Shown: in pieces, positions 1 to 7,651 of the stretch
Numbering within the stretch: the first letter of the stretch is position 1
Layout: each line of letters opens with the position of its first letter
Source: Actinacidiphila glaucinigra
GTDB lineage: Bacteria > Actinomycetota > Actinomycetes > Streptomycetales > Streptomycetaceae
Direction: 5' to 3'
Assembly (NCBI RefSeq): GCF_900188405.1
Contig: NZ_FZOF01000047.1
Location: forward strand, 1 to 34,989
Length of the DNA: 34,989 nucleotides
Notes under the pieces: model-generated
The model's input: only the letters and a program-made list of their open reading frames with translations
What the model was told of the DNA's origin: nothing
Database searches by the model: none
Made by a program: the position numbers and the translations under genes

Positions 1-1
1 T

Positions 2-1207
2 CGTGTTCTGGACATGACGCATGTCCAGTCGGGTCCGTCGGCGACGCAGTTGCTGGCGTGGCTGGGTGCGGACGTGGTGAAGCTGGAGGCGCCCGGGGGT
101 GACATCACCCGGCGTCAGCTGCGGGACGTGCCCGGGGTGGACAGCCTGTACTTCACGATGCTCAACGCGAACAAGCGGAGCATCACGCTGAACACCAAGA
201 CCCCGCGCGGACGGGAGATCCTGACCGACCTGATCGCCCGCAGCGACGTGATGGTCGAGAACTTCGGCCCCGGCGCGATCGACCGGATGGGCTTCACCTG
301 GGAACGCATCCAGGAGATCAACCCCCGCATCGTGTACGCCTCGATCAAGGGCTTCGGGGACGGCCCCTACACCGCGTTCAAGGCCTACGAGGTCGTCGCG
401 CAGGCCATGGGCGGCTCGATGGCCACCACCGGCTTCGAAGGCGGCCCGCCGATGGCCACCGGCGCACAGATCGGCGACTCCGGCACCGGAGTCCACGCCG
501 TCGCCGGGATCCTGGCCGCCCTCTACCAGCGCACCCACACCGGACGCGGACAACGCGTCCAGGTCGCCATGCAGCACGCCGTCCTCAACCTGTGCCGCGT
601 CAAACTCCGCGACCAGCAACGCCTGGCCCACGGACCACTGGCCGAATACCCCAACGAGGACTTCACCGACGAAGTCCCCCGCTCCGGCAACGCCTCCGGC
701 GGCGGACAACCCGGCTGGGCGGTCAAATGCGCCCCCGGCGGCCCCAACGACTACGTCTACGTCATCGTCCAACCCGTCGGCTGGCAACCCCTGGCCCAAC
801 TCATCGGCCACCCCGAACTCGCCGACGACCCCGAATGGGCCACCCCCGAAGCCAGGCTCCCCAAACTCGCCAAGATGTTCCAGCTCATCGAGGAATGGAC
901 CACCACCCAGCCCAAATGGCGGGTCCTCGAAGAACTCAACCGGCACAACATCCCATGCGGGCCGATCCTGTCCACCAAAGAGATCATCGACGACGAAAGC
1001 CTCAAGGCCAACGAAATCGTCGTCGACGTCGACCACCCCGAACGCGGCACCTACACCACCGTCGGAAACCCCCTCAAACTCTCCGACTCACCCACCACCA
1101 TCCACCGCTCACCCCTCCTCGGCGAACACAACCACGACATCTACACCACCGAACTGGGTCTCTCCGCCGAGGAGCTGACCGGGTTGCGGACCGACGGGGT
1201 GATCTGA
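2..1207 (+). CDS. frc: Formyl-CoA:oxalate CoA-transferase, 5' truncated by window edge
   Basis: Class III (CaiB/BaiF) CoA-transferase that moves CoA from formyl-CoA to oxalate in cytoplasmic oxalate breakdown. The frame is open to the window edge and reads RVLD before the Met at 14, so the true start lies outside. Visible landmarks are GADVVKLEAPGGD near the N-terminus and the catalytic aspartate in QIGDSGTG, residue 155 counted from that Met. About 14 missing residues would make it Asp169, the number used for the Oxalobacter enzyme. The product reads full length to its C-terminus at GVI. An oxalate/formate antiporter follows on the same strand, which supports formyl-CoA transferase over other CaiB-type enzymes. 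The middle of the gene uses C- and A-ending codons, unlike both ends. Assignment by family recognition; substrate inferred from motif and neighbour. Confidence 0.9.
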   Translation, partial: RVLDMTHVQSGPSATQLLAWLGADVVKLEAPGGDITRRQLRDVPGVDSLYFTMLNANKRSITLNTKTPRGREILTDLIARSDVMVENFGPGAIDRMGFTWERIQEINPRIVYASIKGFGDGPYTAFKAYEVVAQAMGGSMATTGFEGGPPMATGAQIGDSGTGVHAVAGILAALYQRTHTGRGQRVQVAMQHAVLNLCRVKLRDQQRLAHGPLAEYPNEDFTDEVPRSGNASGGGQPGWAVKCAPGGPNDYVYVIVQPVGWQPLAQLIGHPELADDPEWATPEARLPKLAKMFQLIEEWTTTQPKWRVLEELNRHNIPCGPILSTKEIIDDESLKANEIVVDVDHPERGTYTTVGNPLKLSDSPTTIHRSPLLGEHNHDIYTTELGLSAEELTGLRTDGVI

Positions 1208-1260
1208 GGGATGGCGGACACCATGCGGCGCGAAAACGTACCGTCGCACACCACAGAGCA

Positions 1261-1292
1261 ACCGGTGGCGGTGCCAGGCACCGTCCACCGGT
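1261..1292 (+). terminator. Hairpin 54 nt downstream of frc
   Basis: Arms ACCGGTG (1261-1267) with CACCGGT (1286-1292) and CGGTGCC (1269-1275) with GGCACCG (1277-1283) form an interrupted 14-bp stem. There is no U-tract, which is usual for actinomycete terminators. Likely the first of two termination structures behind frc. Confidence 0.45.
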
Positions 1293-1396
1293 GGGCCGGG
1301 GCAGCGGGACTGCCCTGACCGAGGCACCACCCGTGACGGGACCGGGCCGCGTGAACCACGCGGACCGGAGCCGCCGCGGAGCACGAAAAGAGCACG

Positions 1397-1444
1397 GGGG
1401 CCGGCACGGGTCGGTCTCCACGGAGACCGACCCGTGCCGGCCCC
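1397..1444 (+). terminator. Perfect 23-bp stem between frc and oxlT
   Basis: Left arm 1397-1419 and right arm 1422-1444 are exact reverse complements (23 bp, GGGGCCGGC... at the outside) around a 2-nt AC centre. It lies only 42 nt before the oxlT start. It would work as a strong terminator for frc, or as a barrier or mRNA-stabilising stem at the 5' end of an oxlT message. The symmetry means it looks the same from either strand. Confidence 0.65.
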
Positions 1445-1486
1445 AGCCAGGGGGCGCTGGCCAGACTCTTTCGAGGCAGGGGAATC

Positions 1487-2887
1487 ATGACAATGGCGTC
1501 AACGACATCGACGTCCCAACGACCCGTCACCTATCGAGAGGTGACCGACCACAACGGCCGGATGTACCGCGTCGGCGAGACCGACATCGACATCATGGGC
1601 CGTAAGCGCAAGTGGATGGTCATCCTGCCGTGGGTAGGCATGATGGGCATCAGCTCGGCGGAGTACGCGTTCGCGTCCGCCGAGGAGACGCTCCACACCG
1701 CACACGCGTGGAGCAGCCTGCACATCTTCTGGATGCTCGGGGTCTGGGTGTTCTTCCAGGCCGCGGTGGCCTTCCCGGCGGGCAAGCTGCGTGAGTCCGG
1801 GAAGCTGCCGGCGCGCTACGCGATGATGTGCGGCGCCCTGGGCACCTTCCTGGGCTATCTGTCGCTGGCGTACGCACCGCACGTCGTCGTCGCGTACATC
1901 GGCTTCGGCATGTTCAGCGGCATGGGCGCCGGCATGGTGTACGCGACCTGCGTGAACATGGTCGGCAAGTGGTACCCGGAGCGGAAGGGAGGCAAGACCG
2001 GCTTCGTCAACGGCGGTTTCGCCTACGGCTCGGTGCCGTTCGTCTTCCTCTTCACCGGCTACATGAACCTGACCAACTTCCGCTGGGTGCTGGTCTCGGT
2101 CGGCATCTTCCTGGCGGCGACCGTCGCGGTGGCCGGCTACTTCTTCAAGGACCCGCCGAAGAACTGGTGGCCCTCGGAGATCGACCCGCTGAAGGTGCCG
2201 GACGACCCGCGGACCCGGCGTGCGCTGGAGAAGAACCCGCCCGCCGTCCGCCAGTACACCCCCGCCGAGGCGTGGCGTACCGGCCGGGTCGCGCTGATGT
2301 GGTTCTGCCTGCTGTGCACCTCGGGCGTGAACATCTTCGGCATCGCCTTCCAGGTCGACATCGGCGATGAGGCCGGATTCGCCGGCGGGATCGTGGCCAC
2401 GGCCATGTCCCTGAAGGCGATCGTCAACGGCACGGGCCGCGGAGTCATCGGCTGGCTGTCCGACCGCTACGGGCGCAAGCAGTGCCTGATCTTCGTCTGC
2501 CTCGTCCTCGGCCTGTCGCAGTACGGCATCCTGTGGTCGGCGGACATGAAGAACCTGCCGCTGTTCCTGATCTTCTCGTCCATCTCCGGCTTCGGCGGCG
2601 GCGCGATCTTCCCGATGTTCGCGGCGATGACGGCCGACTACTTCGGTGAGAACAACAACGCGTCCAACTACGGCCTGGTCTACAGCTCCAAGCTGGTCTC
2701 GGGTCTGCTCGGCTCCGGCATGGGCGCCTACGTGGTCAGCCACTGGGGCCACAGCGGGGCGTTCACCCTGGCGGGTTCGATCTCGCTGTTCGCCGGCTTC
2801 GTGGCTCTCTTCCTCACCCCGCCGGGACGGCCGAGGAAGAAGGACATCACGCCCAATCCCCAGCCCACCAGCAGGGAGGCGATCTGA
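1487..2887 (+). CDS. oxlT: OxlT-type oxalate/formate antiporter (MFS, OFA family)
   Basis: A 466-residue inner-membrane MFS protein with 12 predicted membrane segments, the size of the OFA family plus a roughly 40-residue cytoplasmic N-terminal extension. Two basic residues match the charged substrate-binding pair of OxlT: an Arg at about 318 (GTGRGVIGWLSDRYGRK) and a Lys at about 402 (VYSSKLVSG). The loop DRYGRK is the MFS signature between helices. Known role of the family: exchange of oxalate for formate across the membrane. Its position behind frc suggests it feeds oxalate to the same pathway. The start is ATG 1487, with a GGGG-rich ribosome site 4-8 nt upstream; Met 1493 is an alternative. 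A 23-bp hairpin lies just upstream, so the gene probably has its own short-leader promoter or depends on read-through. Confidence 0.85.
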   Translation: MTMASTTSTSQRPVTYREVTDHNGRMYRVGETDIDIMGRKRKWMVILPWVGMMGISSAEYAFASAEETLHTAHAWSSLHIFWMLGVWVFFQAAVAFPAGKLRESGKLPARYAMMCGALGTFLGYLSLAYAPHVVVAYIGFGMFSGMGAGMVYATCVNMVGKWYPERKGGKTGFVNGGFAYGSVPFVFLFTGYMNLTNFRWVLVSVGIFLAATVAVAGYFFKDPPKNWWPSEIDPLKVPDDPRTRRALEKNPPAVRQYTPAEAWRTGRVALMWFCLLCTSGVNIFGIAFQVDIGDEAGFAGGIVATAMSLKAIVNGTGRGVIGWLSDRYGRKQCLIFVCLVLGLSQYGILWSADMKNLPLFLIFSSISGFGGGAIFPMFAAMTADYFGENNNASNYGLVYSSKLVSGLLGSGMGAYVVSHWGHSGAFTLAGSISLFAGFVALFLTPPGRPRKKDITPNPQPTSREAI

Positions 2888-2990
2888 CGTGACCACCGGA
2901 GAGCACCCGGCGCTCCGGCACGGCACCTCGTGCCCGACGACCGGGTGTCCCTCCCGTCCACCGCGGCGTCCCCGGACCACCCCCGTGTCC

Positions 2991-3167
2991 CAGGCCCCGT
3001 CGTCAAAGTAGCGTCGGCCGCCCGGAGGGCGGGGCCCGCGGTGTCTGGTGCGGTGCATCGCAAGGCGGAGAGTCGTCCTCGTAGTGGGCTACTCGGACGA
3101 TTCGACAACGCAGCGAGGCGCCGTGCCAGGCACCGCGGGGCAGGCGGGACTTTGACGACGGGGCCTG
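2991..3167. mobile_element. 177-bp MITE-like element with 19-bp perfect terminal inverted repeats
   Basis: CAGGCCCCGTCGTCAAAGT at 2991-3009 is repeated as its exact reverse complement at 3149-3167. The interior has no convincing reading frame but is rich in structure: GCCGCCC-GGAG-GGCGG near 3019; a hairpin near 3069-3102 in which GAGTCGTCC pairs with GGACGATTC and GTAG with CTAC; and GTGCC-A-GGCAC near 3123-3133. It sits alone in the 343-bp gap between oxlT and the chorismate mutase gene. The flanking bases show no clear target duplication, although the repeat ends in CAGG/CCTG. Size and architecture fit a non-autonomous insertion (MITE) or a structured dispersed repeat. The rest of the gap (2888-2990) shows nothing I can name. 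The inverted repeats are seen directly; mobility is inferred. Confidence 0.6.
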
Positions 3168-3184
3168 AGAGCGTGCCGGTGTGA

Positions 3185-3224
3185 CGTGGGCCCCGGTCGT
3201 GGAACTCCACGGCCGGGGCCCACG
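3185..3224 (-). terminator. Terminator of the chorismate mutase gene
   Basis: An 18-bp stem, CGTGGGCCCCGG... (3185-3202) against 3207-3224 with one mismatch and a 4-nt loop, begins 6 nt after the chorismate mutase stop. It may also stop transcripts coming from oxlT. Confidence 0.75.
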
Positions 3225-3230
3225 CGGCGC

Positions 3231-3548
3231 TCAGCCCGAGCGGTCGGCGGCGATCGCCTTGTGGTGCCGGATGACCTCTTCGACGATGAACTTCAGGAAC
3301 TTCTCCGCGAAGGCCGGGTCGAGGTGCGCATCCTCGGCCATCCGCCGCAGCCGTTCGATCTGCTCGGCCTCGCGCCCCGGATCGGCGGGCGGCATGTTGT
3401 GCGCCGCCTTCAGCTCGCCCACCTGCTGTGTGGCCTTGAAGCGTTCCGCGAGGAGGTGCACCAGGGCCGCGTCCAGGTTGTCGATGCTGCCGCGCAGGTG
3501 GCGCAGCCGCTGCAGGGCGGCCGTGTCGTCCGCGTGTCCGTCGTCCAT
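3231..3548 (-). CDS. Chorismate mutase, AroQ (all-helical) class
   Basis: A 105-residue cytoplasmic protein of the usual single-domain AroQ size. It would convert chorismate to prephenate for phenylalanine and tyrosine synthesis. The first helix carries LRGSIDNLDAALVHLLAERF, followed by the family's Lys in VGELKAAH (about residue 47). Next comes the loop DPGREAEQIERLR, which holds the Arg/Glu/Gln active-site set, and a C-terminal helix, FAEKFLKFIVEEVIRHHK. It stands alone with its own terminator. The lysE-type gene upstream on the same strand ends 28 nt before its start, so the two could share a transcript. No secretion signal is seen, so it is not the exported type of some actinobacteria. 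Confidence 0.85.
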   Translation of the reverse strand: MDDGHADDTAALQRLRHLRGSIDNLDAALVHLLAERFKATQQVGELKAAHNMPPADPGREAEQIERLRRMAEDAHLDPAFAEKFLKFIVEEVIRHHKAIAADRSG

Positions 3549-3576
3549 CCGCCCAGCCTAACCAGCGGGACGCGGA

Positions 3577-4215
3577 TCAGTCGGTACGTCCCGTCGCGGC
3601 GACGGTCACGCCGAGGCCGATCATCGCAAGGCCGCCCGCACCGCCGACCAGCGAGAGGCGGCGCGGGGAACGGGCGAACCACGAACGGGCCGCGGCCGCC
3701 GCGAGGCCCATGGTGCTGTCCGAGACGAGGGCGATCGCGTTGAAGACCAGGCCGAGCAGCAGCATCTGCAGGGTGACGTGCCCGGCGGCGCGGTCGACGA
3801 ACTGCGGCAGCACCGCCGCGTAGAACACCATCGTCTTGGGGTTCGAGACCCCGACCACGAAGCCCTCGCCGAGCGTGCGCAGCGCGCCGCGCGCCGCCCC
3901 CGCGTCCCCCGGCGTCATGGCGAGGTTCCCGCGGTGCCGCAGCGCCTTCACGCCGAGATACACCAGGTAGGCCGCACCGGCCAGTTTGAGGGCCGCAAAC
4001 AGCAGCGCCGAGCGCTCCACGACCGGGCCGACGCCGAGGGCGACCGCGACCACCAGGACGTACGAGCCGAGCGTGTTGCCGGCGACGGAGGTCAGCGCGA
4101 CGCGACGCCCGTGGGCGAGCGCGCGGCCGATGACGAAGAGGACGCTGGGGCCGGGGATCACCACGAGCACCAGCGATACCAGGGCGAACGCCACGAGTCG
4201 GTCGAAGGACACCAT
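3577..4215 (-). CDS. LysE/RhtB family amino-acid exporter
   Basis: A 212-residue membrane protein with about six hydrophobic segments and the family signature IPGPSVLFVIGRALAHGRR in the first loop (residues ~20-38). GVSNPKTMVFYAAVLPQFVD in the middle matches the conserved NPK motif. Family members export amino acids such as lysine, threonine or homoserine derivatives; the substrate cannot be read from the sequence. It is divergent from the VOC gene at 4287, with a 71-nt promoter region containing the AT-rich stretch TATAAC (4234-4239). The chorismate mutase gene follows 28 nt downstream, so an aromatic amino-acid connection is possible but unproven. Confidence 0.85.
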   Translation of the reverse strand: MVSFDRLVAFALVSLVLVVIPGPSVLFVIGRALAHGRRVALTSVAGNTLGSYVLVVAVALGVGPVVERSALLFAALKLAGAAYLVYLGVKALRHRGNLAMTPGDAGAARGALRTLGEGFVVGVSNPKTMVFYAAVLPQFVDRAAGHVTLQMLLLGLVFNAIALVSDSTMGLAAAAARSWFARSPRRLSLVGGAGGLAMIGLGVTVAATGRTD

Positions 4216-4286
4216 GCCCGGAGGCTAATCGGGTATAACTTCCCGCGCACCGCATTAAGCGCGGGTACGAGGAGGCGGGATCGATC

Positions 4287-4802
4287 ATGGGTGAGCCGCA
4301 GGGCGAGCAGTTGGCGGCCGTACGGGCACGACGGGAGGAGCTTCGCGGGAGGTATCTGCACGAGCCCGCGGCGCGACCGGCGACGCGGGCGGCGGGGGTG
4401 CACCACGTCGCGTTCATCTGCCGGGACGTCGAGGAGACCATCCGCTTCTACCAGGAGTTCCTGGGCTTCCCGCTGGTGGAGCTGGTGGAGAACCGGGACT
4501 ACGCGGGCTCCAGCCACTTCTTCTTCGACATCGGCCACGGCAATCTGCTGGGGTTCTTCGACTTCCCCGGCCACGACCACCCCGATCAGCACGAGACGAT
4601 CGGCGGGCTGCAGCACCTGGCACTGTCGGTGACCGCCGAGCAGTTCACGGAGGCGAAGCGCCGGCTGGACGAGACCGGGACGGAGTACCTCGGGCCGGAC
4701 CGGGGCGTGGAGGACAGCCTCTACATCCGCGATCCCAACGGGGTCAACGTGGAGCTGTACCGGGAGGATCTCGGCCGGTTCGACGGCAAGCCGCTGTTCT
4801 GA
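4287..4802 (+). CDS. VOC (glyoxalase/dioxygenase superfamily) protein
   Basis: 171 residues. A helical N-terminal stretch of about 35 residues precedes one vicinal-oxygen-chelate domain. Candidate metal ligands are His at 39/40 (GVHHVAF), His110 (LQHLALSV) and Glu156 (NVELYRED), the usual H-H-E layout. RDPNGVNVELY is the typical end of a VOC domain. Members are glyoxalases, extradiol dioxygenases, thiol transferases or drug-binding proteins. A single short domain with a conserved metal triad suggests a metalloenzyme acting as a dimer, but the substrate is not identifiable. The ATG start is preceded by GAGGAGG at a slightly long spacing. It converges on the GntR gene. Confidence 0.8.
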   Translation: MGEPQGEQLAAVRARREELRGRYLHEPAARPATRAAGVHHVAFICRDVEETIRFYQEFLGFPLVELVENRDYAGSSHFFFDIGHGNLLGFFDFPGHDHPDQHETIGGLQHLALSVTAEQFTEAKRRLDETGTEYLGPDRGVEDSLYIRDPNGVNVELYREDLGRFDGKPLF

Positions 4803-4838
4803 GCCGCCGGCGCCCGGCGGGGCGGGCCGGGGGCGCGG

Positions 4839-5519
4839 TCAGTCCTCGTGGGCCCGCTGGTGGTACGAGGTCCTGGTGTGCTCGGTGTGCACGCGCATGA
4901 CCTGCTGGGCCCGCTCGCCGTCGCGTTCGGCGATGGCGGCGATCAGCTCGCGGTGCTCGACCCAGGACTGCATGCCGCGCTGCCGGGCGACCGGGGTGTA
5001 GTACCAGCGCACGCGCCGCTCGACCTGCCGGGCGAGTTCGGCGAGCACCGCGTTCCCGGCGAGTTCCATGACGCAGGCGTGGAGGGCGGCGTTGGCCGCG
5101 ACGACCGCGTCGACGTCGTCGGCGGCCACGGCCGCCTCGCCCGTCTCGCACAGCTCCTCGAGCCGCTCCAGGCCCTTGGAGGTGGCGTTGGCCGCGGCGA
5201 GGCGGGCCGCCTCCGTCTCCAGCAGGGCGCGGACGACCAGGAGTTGGTCGGCCTCCTCGTCGGTGGGCTCGTGGACGAAGGCCCCCTGGGCGGGGCGCAG
5301 GTCCACCCATCCCTCGGTGTTGAGCCGCTGCAGGGCCTCGCGTACGGGCTGGCGGGACACCCCGAGGTGGCCCGCGAGTTCGGTCTCCACCAGGTGCTGC
5401 CCGGGGGTGAGCGAGCGGGTGATGATCAGCTCGAGCAGCGCTTCGTACACCTGCTCGCGCAGGGGCCCCGGACGCTGGAGCTTGGGCACGGATCCCTGCG
5501 ACAGCCCGCTGGACAGCAT
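4839..5519 (-). CDS. GntR family regulator, FadR subfamily (FCD domain)
   Basis: 226 residues. An N-terminal winged helix (~18-85) contains VETELAGHLGVSRQPVREAL, the GntR recognition motif, and RPAQGAFV, the wing. A helical FCD effector domain (~95-215) carries the acidic and histidine residues (for example ALHACVMELAGN, EHRELIAAI) that usually bind a metal and a small organic acid. FCD regulators often sense carboxylates. With oxalate/formate genes on either side this is an attractive but unproven candidate regulator for them. The upstream 121-bp gap carries GTCTACAGTCTAC, sharing the core ACTGTAnAC with the palindrome before fdhD. No strong ribosome site precedes the ATG; GAAAGG lies about 11 nt upstream. 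Confidence 0.85.
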   Translation of the reverse strand: MLSSGLSQGSVPKLQRPGPLREQVYEALLELIITRSLTPGQHLVETELAGHLGVSRQPVREALQRLNTEGWVDLRPAQGAFVHEPTDEEADQLLVVRALLETEAARLAAANATSKGLERLEELCETGEAAVAADDVDAVVAANAALHACVMELAGNAVLAELARQVERRVRWYYTPVARQRGMQSWVEHRELIAAIAERDGERAQQVMRVHTEHTRTSYHQRAHED

Positions 5520-5555
5520 CTGTGCCCCAACCTTTCCCGGGGATGATTGGCTTTC

Positions 5556-5568
5556 GTCTACAGTCTAC
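5556..5568. promoter_or_regulatory. Candidate GntR autoregulatory site
   Basis: GTCTACAGTCTAC, a 6-bp direct repeat, lies 37 nt upstream of the GntR start. Its reverse strand contains ACTGTAGAC, close to ACTGTACAC in the fdhD palindrome. Assignment is inference only. Confidence 0.3.
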
Positions 5569-5640
5569 GCGCGCCAAGCGCAGGCGTGGACACCGGGCCC
5601 GATCGTGACCCGCTTCACACTTCCGGCGCCGCGCCCCCCG

Positions 5641-6582
5641 CTATGCGGCGCCGGTGAGCTGTGAGGTCTTCAGGACGACCAGGGTCACCAGCACCAGCAG
5701 CATCACGGCCATCCCCGCCGCCTGCCACACGCCGCGGTGCCTGCGGGGCGCGTGGGCCAGGACGAGCCCGAGCGCGCCGCCGGTGAGCAGGCCGCCGAGG
5801 TGGCCCTGCCAGGAGGTGACGGCGGCGGAGACGGCCATCCAGACCAGCAGGCCGATCAGGAGCTGCCGCCCGCCGATCGGGTCGTTGCGCAGACGCCTGC
5901 TGAGGAAGAAGTAGGCGGCGCCCAGGCCGAAGATCGCGCCCGAGGCGCCGACAGCACCCTGGTGCGGGGCGATCAGGTACACCAGCACGGAGCCGCCGAG
6001 GGCGGAGAGCAGGTAGAGCGAGACGAAGCGGATCCGCCCCAACTGGGCCTCGACGGCCGGGCCGAGGGTCCACAGCGAGTACATGTTGAACAGGATGTGC
6101 AGGATCCCGAAGGTGCCCTGGCCCGGCGGCTGGTGGAGGAAGGCCGAGGTGATGAGCCGGTACCACTCGCCGTGGGCGATGCCCACGGCCTCGAAGCCGG
6201 GGTACACCGCGCCGTCGTACACGTACGCCGCGCCGTCGGGGCCCAACAGCCCCTGCCCCAGGCCGCCGAACCGCGCGACGAGGTCCGAGCGGACCAGTTC
6301 GCCGAGATAGGCGGCGATGTTGAGGGCGATCAGGATCTGCGTCACCACGGGCACGCCCGAGGTCGCCACCCGGCCGCCGAAGACGGTTCGCGCCTCGCGG
6401 ACGCTCCTGCCGCCCTCCTTCACGCACTCCGGGCAGTGGTGGCCGACCGCCGCCTCGCGCATGCAGTCCGGGCATATGAAGCGGTCGCAGCGAGTGCAGC
6501 GCACATACGTCTCGCGCTTGGGATGGCGGTAGCAGGTGGTGACCGGCGGCTCGGTGCCCTGGTCGGTGTCCGTGGTGCTCAC
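5641..6582 (-). CDS. Rhomboid family intramembrane serine protease with N-terminal zinc-binding motif
   Basis: About 313 residues. The N-terminus holds a cysteine/histidine cluster resembling a B-box-like zinc ribbon (CYRH, CTRC, CPDC, HHCPEC; residues ~17-53). A rhomboid domain of six or more membrane segments follows. The catalytic serine is in GASGAIFG (~214), the catalytic histidine in GHLGG (~261), and HILFN (~162-166) gives the His/Asn of the oxyanion region. Rhomboids cleave membrane proteins inside the bilayer; the zinc ribbon may bind partners in the cytosol. The start is uncertain: GTG 6582 gives a natural N-terminus, while ATG 6600 would add six residues and neither has a textbook ribosome site. 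The gene upstream on this strand ends 72 nt away, so co-transcription is likely. Confidence 0.85.
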   Translation of the reverse strand: MSTTDTDQGTEPPVTTCYRHPKRETYVRCTRCDRFICPDCMREAAVGHHCPECVKEGGRSVREARTVFGGRVATSGVPVVTQILIALNIAAYLGELVRSDLVARFGGLGQGLLGPDGAAYVYDGAVYPGFEAVGIAHGEWYRLITSAFLHQPPGQGTFGILHILFNMYSLWTLGPAVEAQLGRIRFVSLYLLSALGGSVLVYLIAPHQGAVGASGAIFGLGAAYFFLSRRLRNDPIGGRQLLIGLLVWMAVSAAVTSWQGHLGGLLTGGALGLVLAHAPRRHRGVWQAAGMAVMLLVLVTLVVLKTSQLTGAA

Positions 6583-6654
6583 GAGCGCGAGGCCCCCCAT
6601 GCGGCGTACGGGACGGTGGAGTCGCACGTTTGTACCCAGCCCGGACGCAGTGCG

Positions 6655-7296
6655 TCAAACCCCTCCGGTCTGCGCCTCCATGCGCACACCGGAAGCCCGG
6701 TCGACGAGGACGACGGTGACCACGGTCAGGTCGGCGGCGTCGTTCCCGCCGGGGTCCTGGGAGACGAGGTCTCCCATGGTGACCCCCGGGCAGACGGCGG
6801 CGTCCGGGAGTTCGACGACGAGGTGGAGGAAGTCGTCCTCCGTCACGCGGACGGTGCCGGTCGCGGAAGGGGCCTGGCCGGCTTCGTACATCAGCGCGTC
6901 GATCCGCGCGGTAAGACCGCGGGCGCCGGCGAGGAGGCCGCCGCCGCGTCCGGCGTGCACCTGCACGGTGACCGCGCCCGTCAGCGGGGTCCGCAGCGTC
7001 AGCGCGTGCCGGTCCGGTCCGGGGGAGATGGTGAGGCGCACCTTGAAGGTCGGCTTTCCCTTCATCCGCGGGAGGTTGTCCGTGCCGTAGCTCCCGACGA
7101 CCATGCCCGGCGACCCGCCCGGCCCGCCGACCTGGCGCGCCGCGCCCTTGCCGCACTCCCCCGGGCGGGACACCGCAGCCGCCCGTCGCGGACCGCCGTC
7201 CCAGGCCAGGTGGACGACCAGCAGGGCCGCGGCGGCAAGCGGGAGTCCGATGCGCCACCACGCCCCCCGGCCCACCGCGAACGGTTTCCCGGCCAC
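6655..7296 (-). CDS. Unknown membrane-anchored or exported protein
   Basis: 213 residues, not recognised. It starts at a GTG with GGGGAGG 6 nt upstream. A single hydrophobic segment (IGLPLAAAALLVVHLAW, about 16-32) behind basic residues looks like an uncleaved signal anchor. The rest appears to be an extracellular beta-rich domain, containing MVVGSYGTDNLPRMKGKP, alternating hydrophobic strands and an acidic stretch near RVTEDDFLHLVVELP. One cysteine follows the anchor and another lies near the C-terminus (AAVCPGV), so a disulfide is possible. It precedes the rhomboid gene and may be cotranscribed with it; a single-pass protein next to a rhomboid is a conceivable substrate, but that is speculation. 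Confidence 0.65.
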   Translation of the reverse strand: MAGKPFAVGRGAWWRIGLPLAAAALLVVHLAWDGGPRRAAAVSRPGECGKGAARQVGGPGGSPGMVVGSYGTDNLPRMKGKPTFKVRLTISPGPDRHALTLRTPLTGAVTVQVHAGRGGGLLAGARGLTARIDALMYEAGQAPSATGTVRVTEDDFLHLVVELPDAAVCPGVTMGDLVSQDPGGNDAADLTVVTVVLVDRASGVRMEAQTGGV

Positions 7297-7494
7297 CGCA
7301 CACCTCCCCACCCGTATGGCGTCCGGCGTTCGCCGTCCGCCTTCCGCCGTGGGCCCGATGCTATTCCGCGGCTGCCGGGGGGCGGTCACCGCCACCGGTT
7401 CCGTACTCCCGTGGAACCCCCGAAGAGCTCCCGTCGGCCCGCCGGCGACCGGACCGCGGCGGGGACCGCTTTTACGACCCCTTGACCCCAAGGA

Positions 7495-7520
7495 GACGAA
7501 TACTGTACACAGTATTCGTC
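7495..7520. promoter_or_regulatory. 26-bp palindrome upstream of fdhD
   Basis: GACGAATACTGT (7495-7506), centre AC, ACAGTATTCGTC (7509-7520): 12-bp perfect arms, strikingly AT-rich for this genome. TTGACC (7482-7487) lies just upstream as a possible -35 box. Typical of an operator for a dimeric regulator such as GntR/FCD. Confidence 0.6.
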
Positions 7521-7646
7521 CGGGAGCTGACAGCCCGGACCGGCGGACTCGTCGAGGTGGCCTCACCGGACTACGGCGCGGTCACCCGTGGCAACCTCTG
7601 TATCAAGGGCCTATGCGGCTTCCAGCACGTACAGAACCGGGACTGA
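7512..7646 (+). pseudogene. Decayed C-terminal stub of an Fe-S/molybdopterin Fe4S4-domain protein
   Basis: Reading the frame that ends at TGA 7644-7646 gives VEVASPDYGAVTRGNLCIKG followed by LCGFQHVQNRD and a stop. From family knowledge, the segment P..PVTxGNLCIKGRFGxQHVQNRD closes the Fe4S4 domain found at the N-terminus of formate dehydrogenase alpha subunits and at the end of related small iron-sulfur proteins. Here the usual KGRFGF reads KGLCGF, with a rare CTA codon. No cysteine-rich upstream part exists: the 350 bp before it carry only a start-less frame, and the gene at 7296 runs away on the other strand. The stub's stop is 5 nt before fdhD, the spacing expected of a former operon. Homology is from memory of the motif, not a search. 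Confidence 0.55.
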
Positions 7647-7651
7647 TCGAC

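Noticed and set aside
7103..7651. N-terminal extension of fdhD by about 180 residues
   Set aside because: FdhD families start at the ATG 7652 region; the extension is antisense to the 6655-7296 gene and has no family match.
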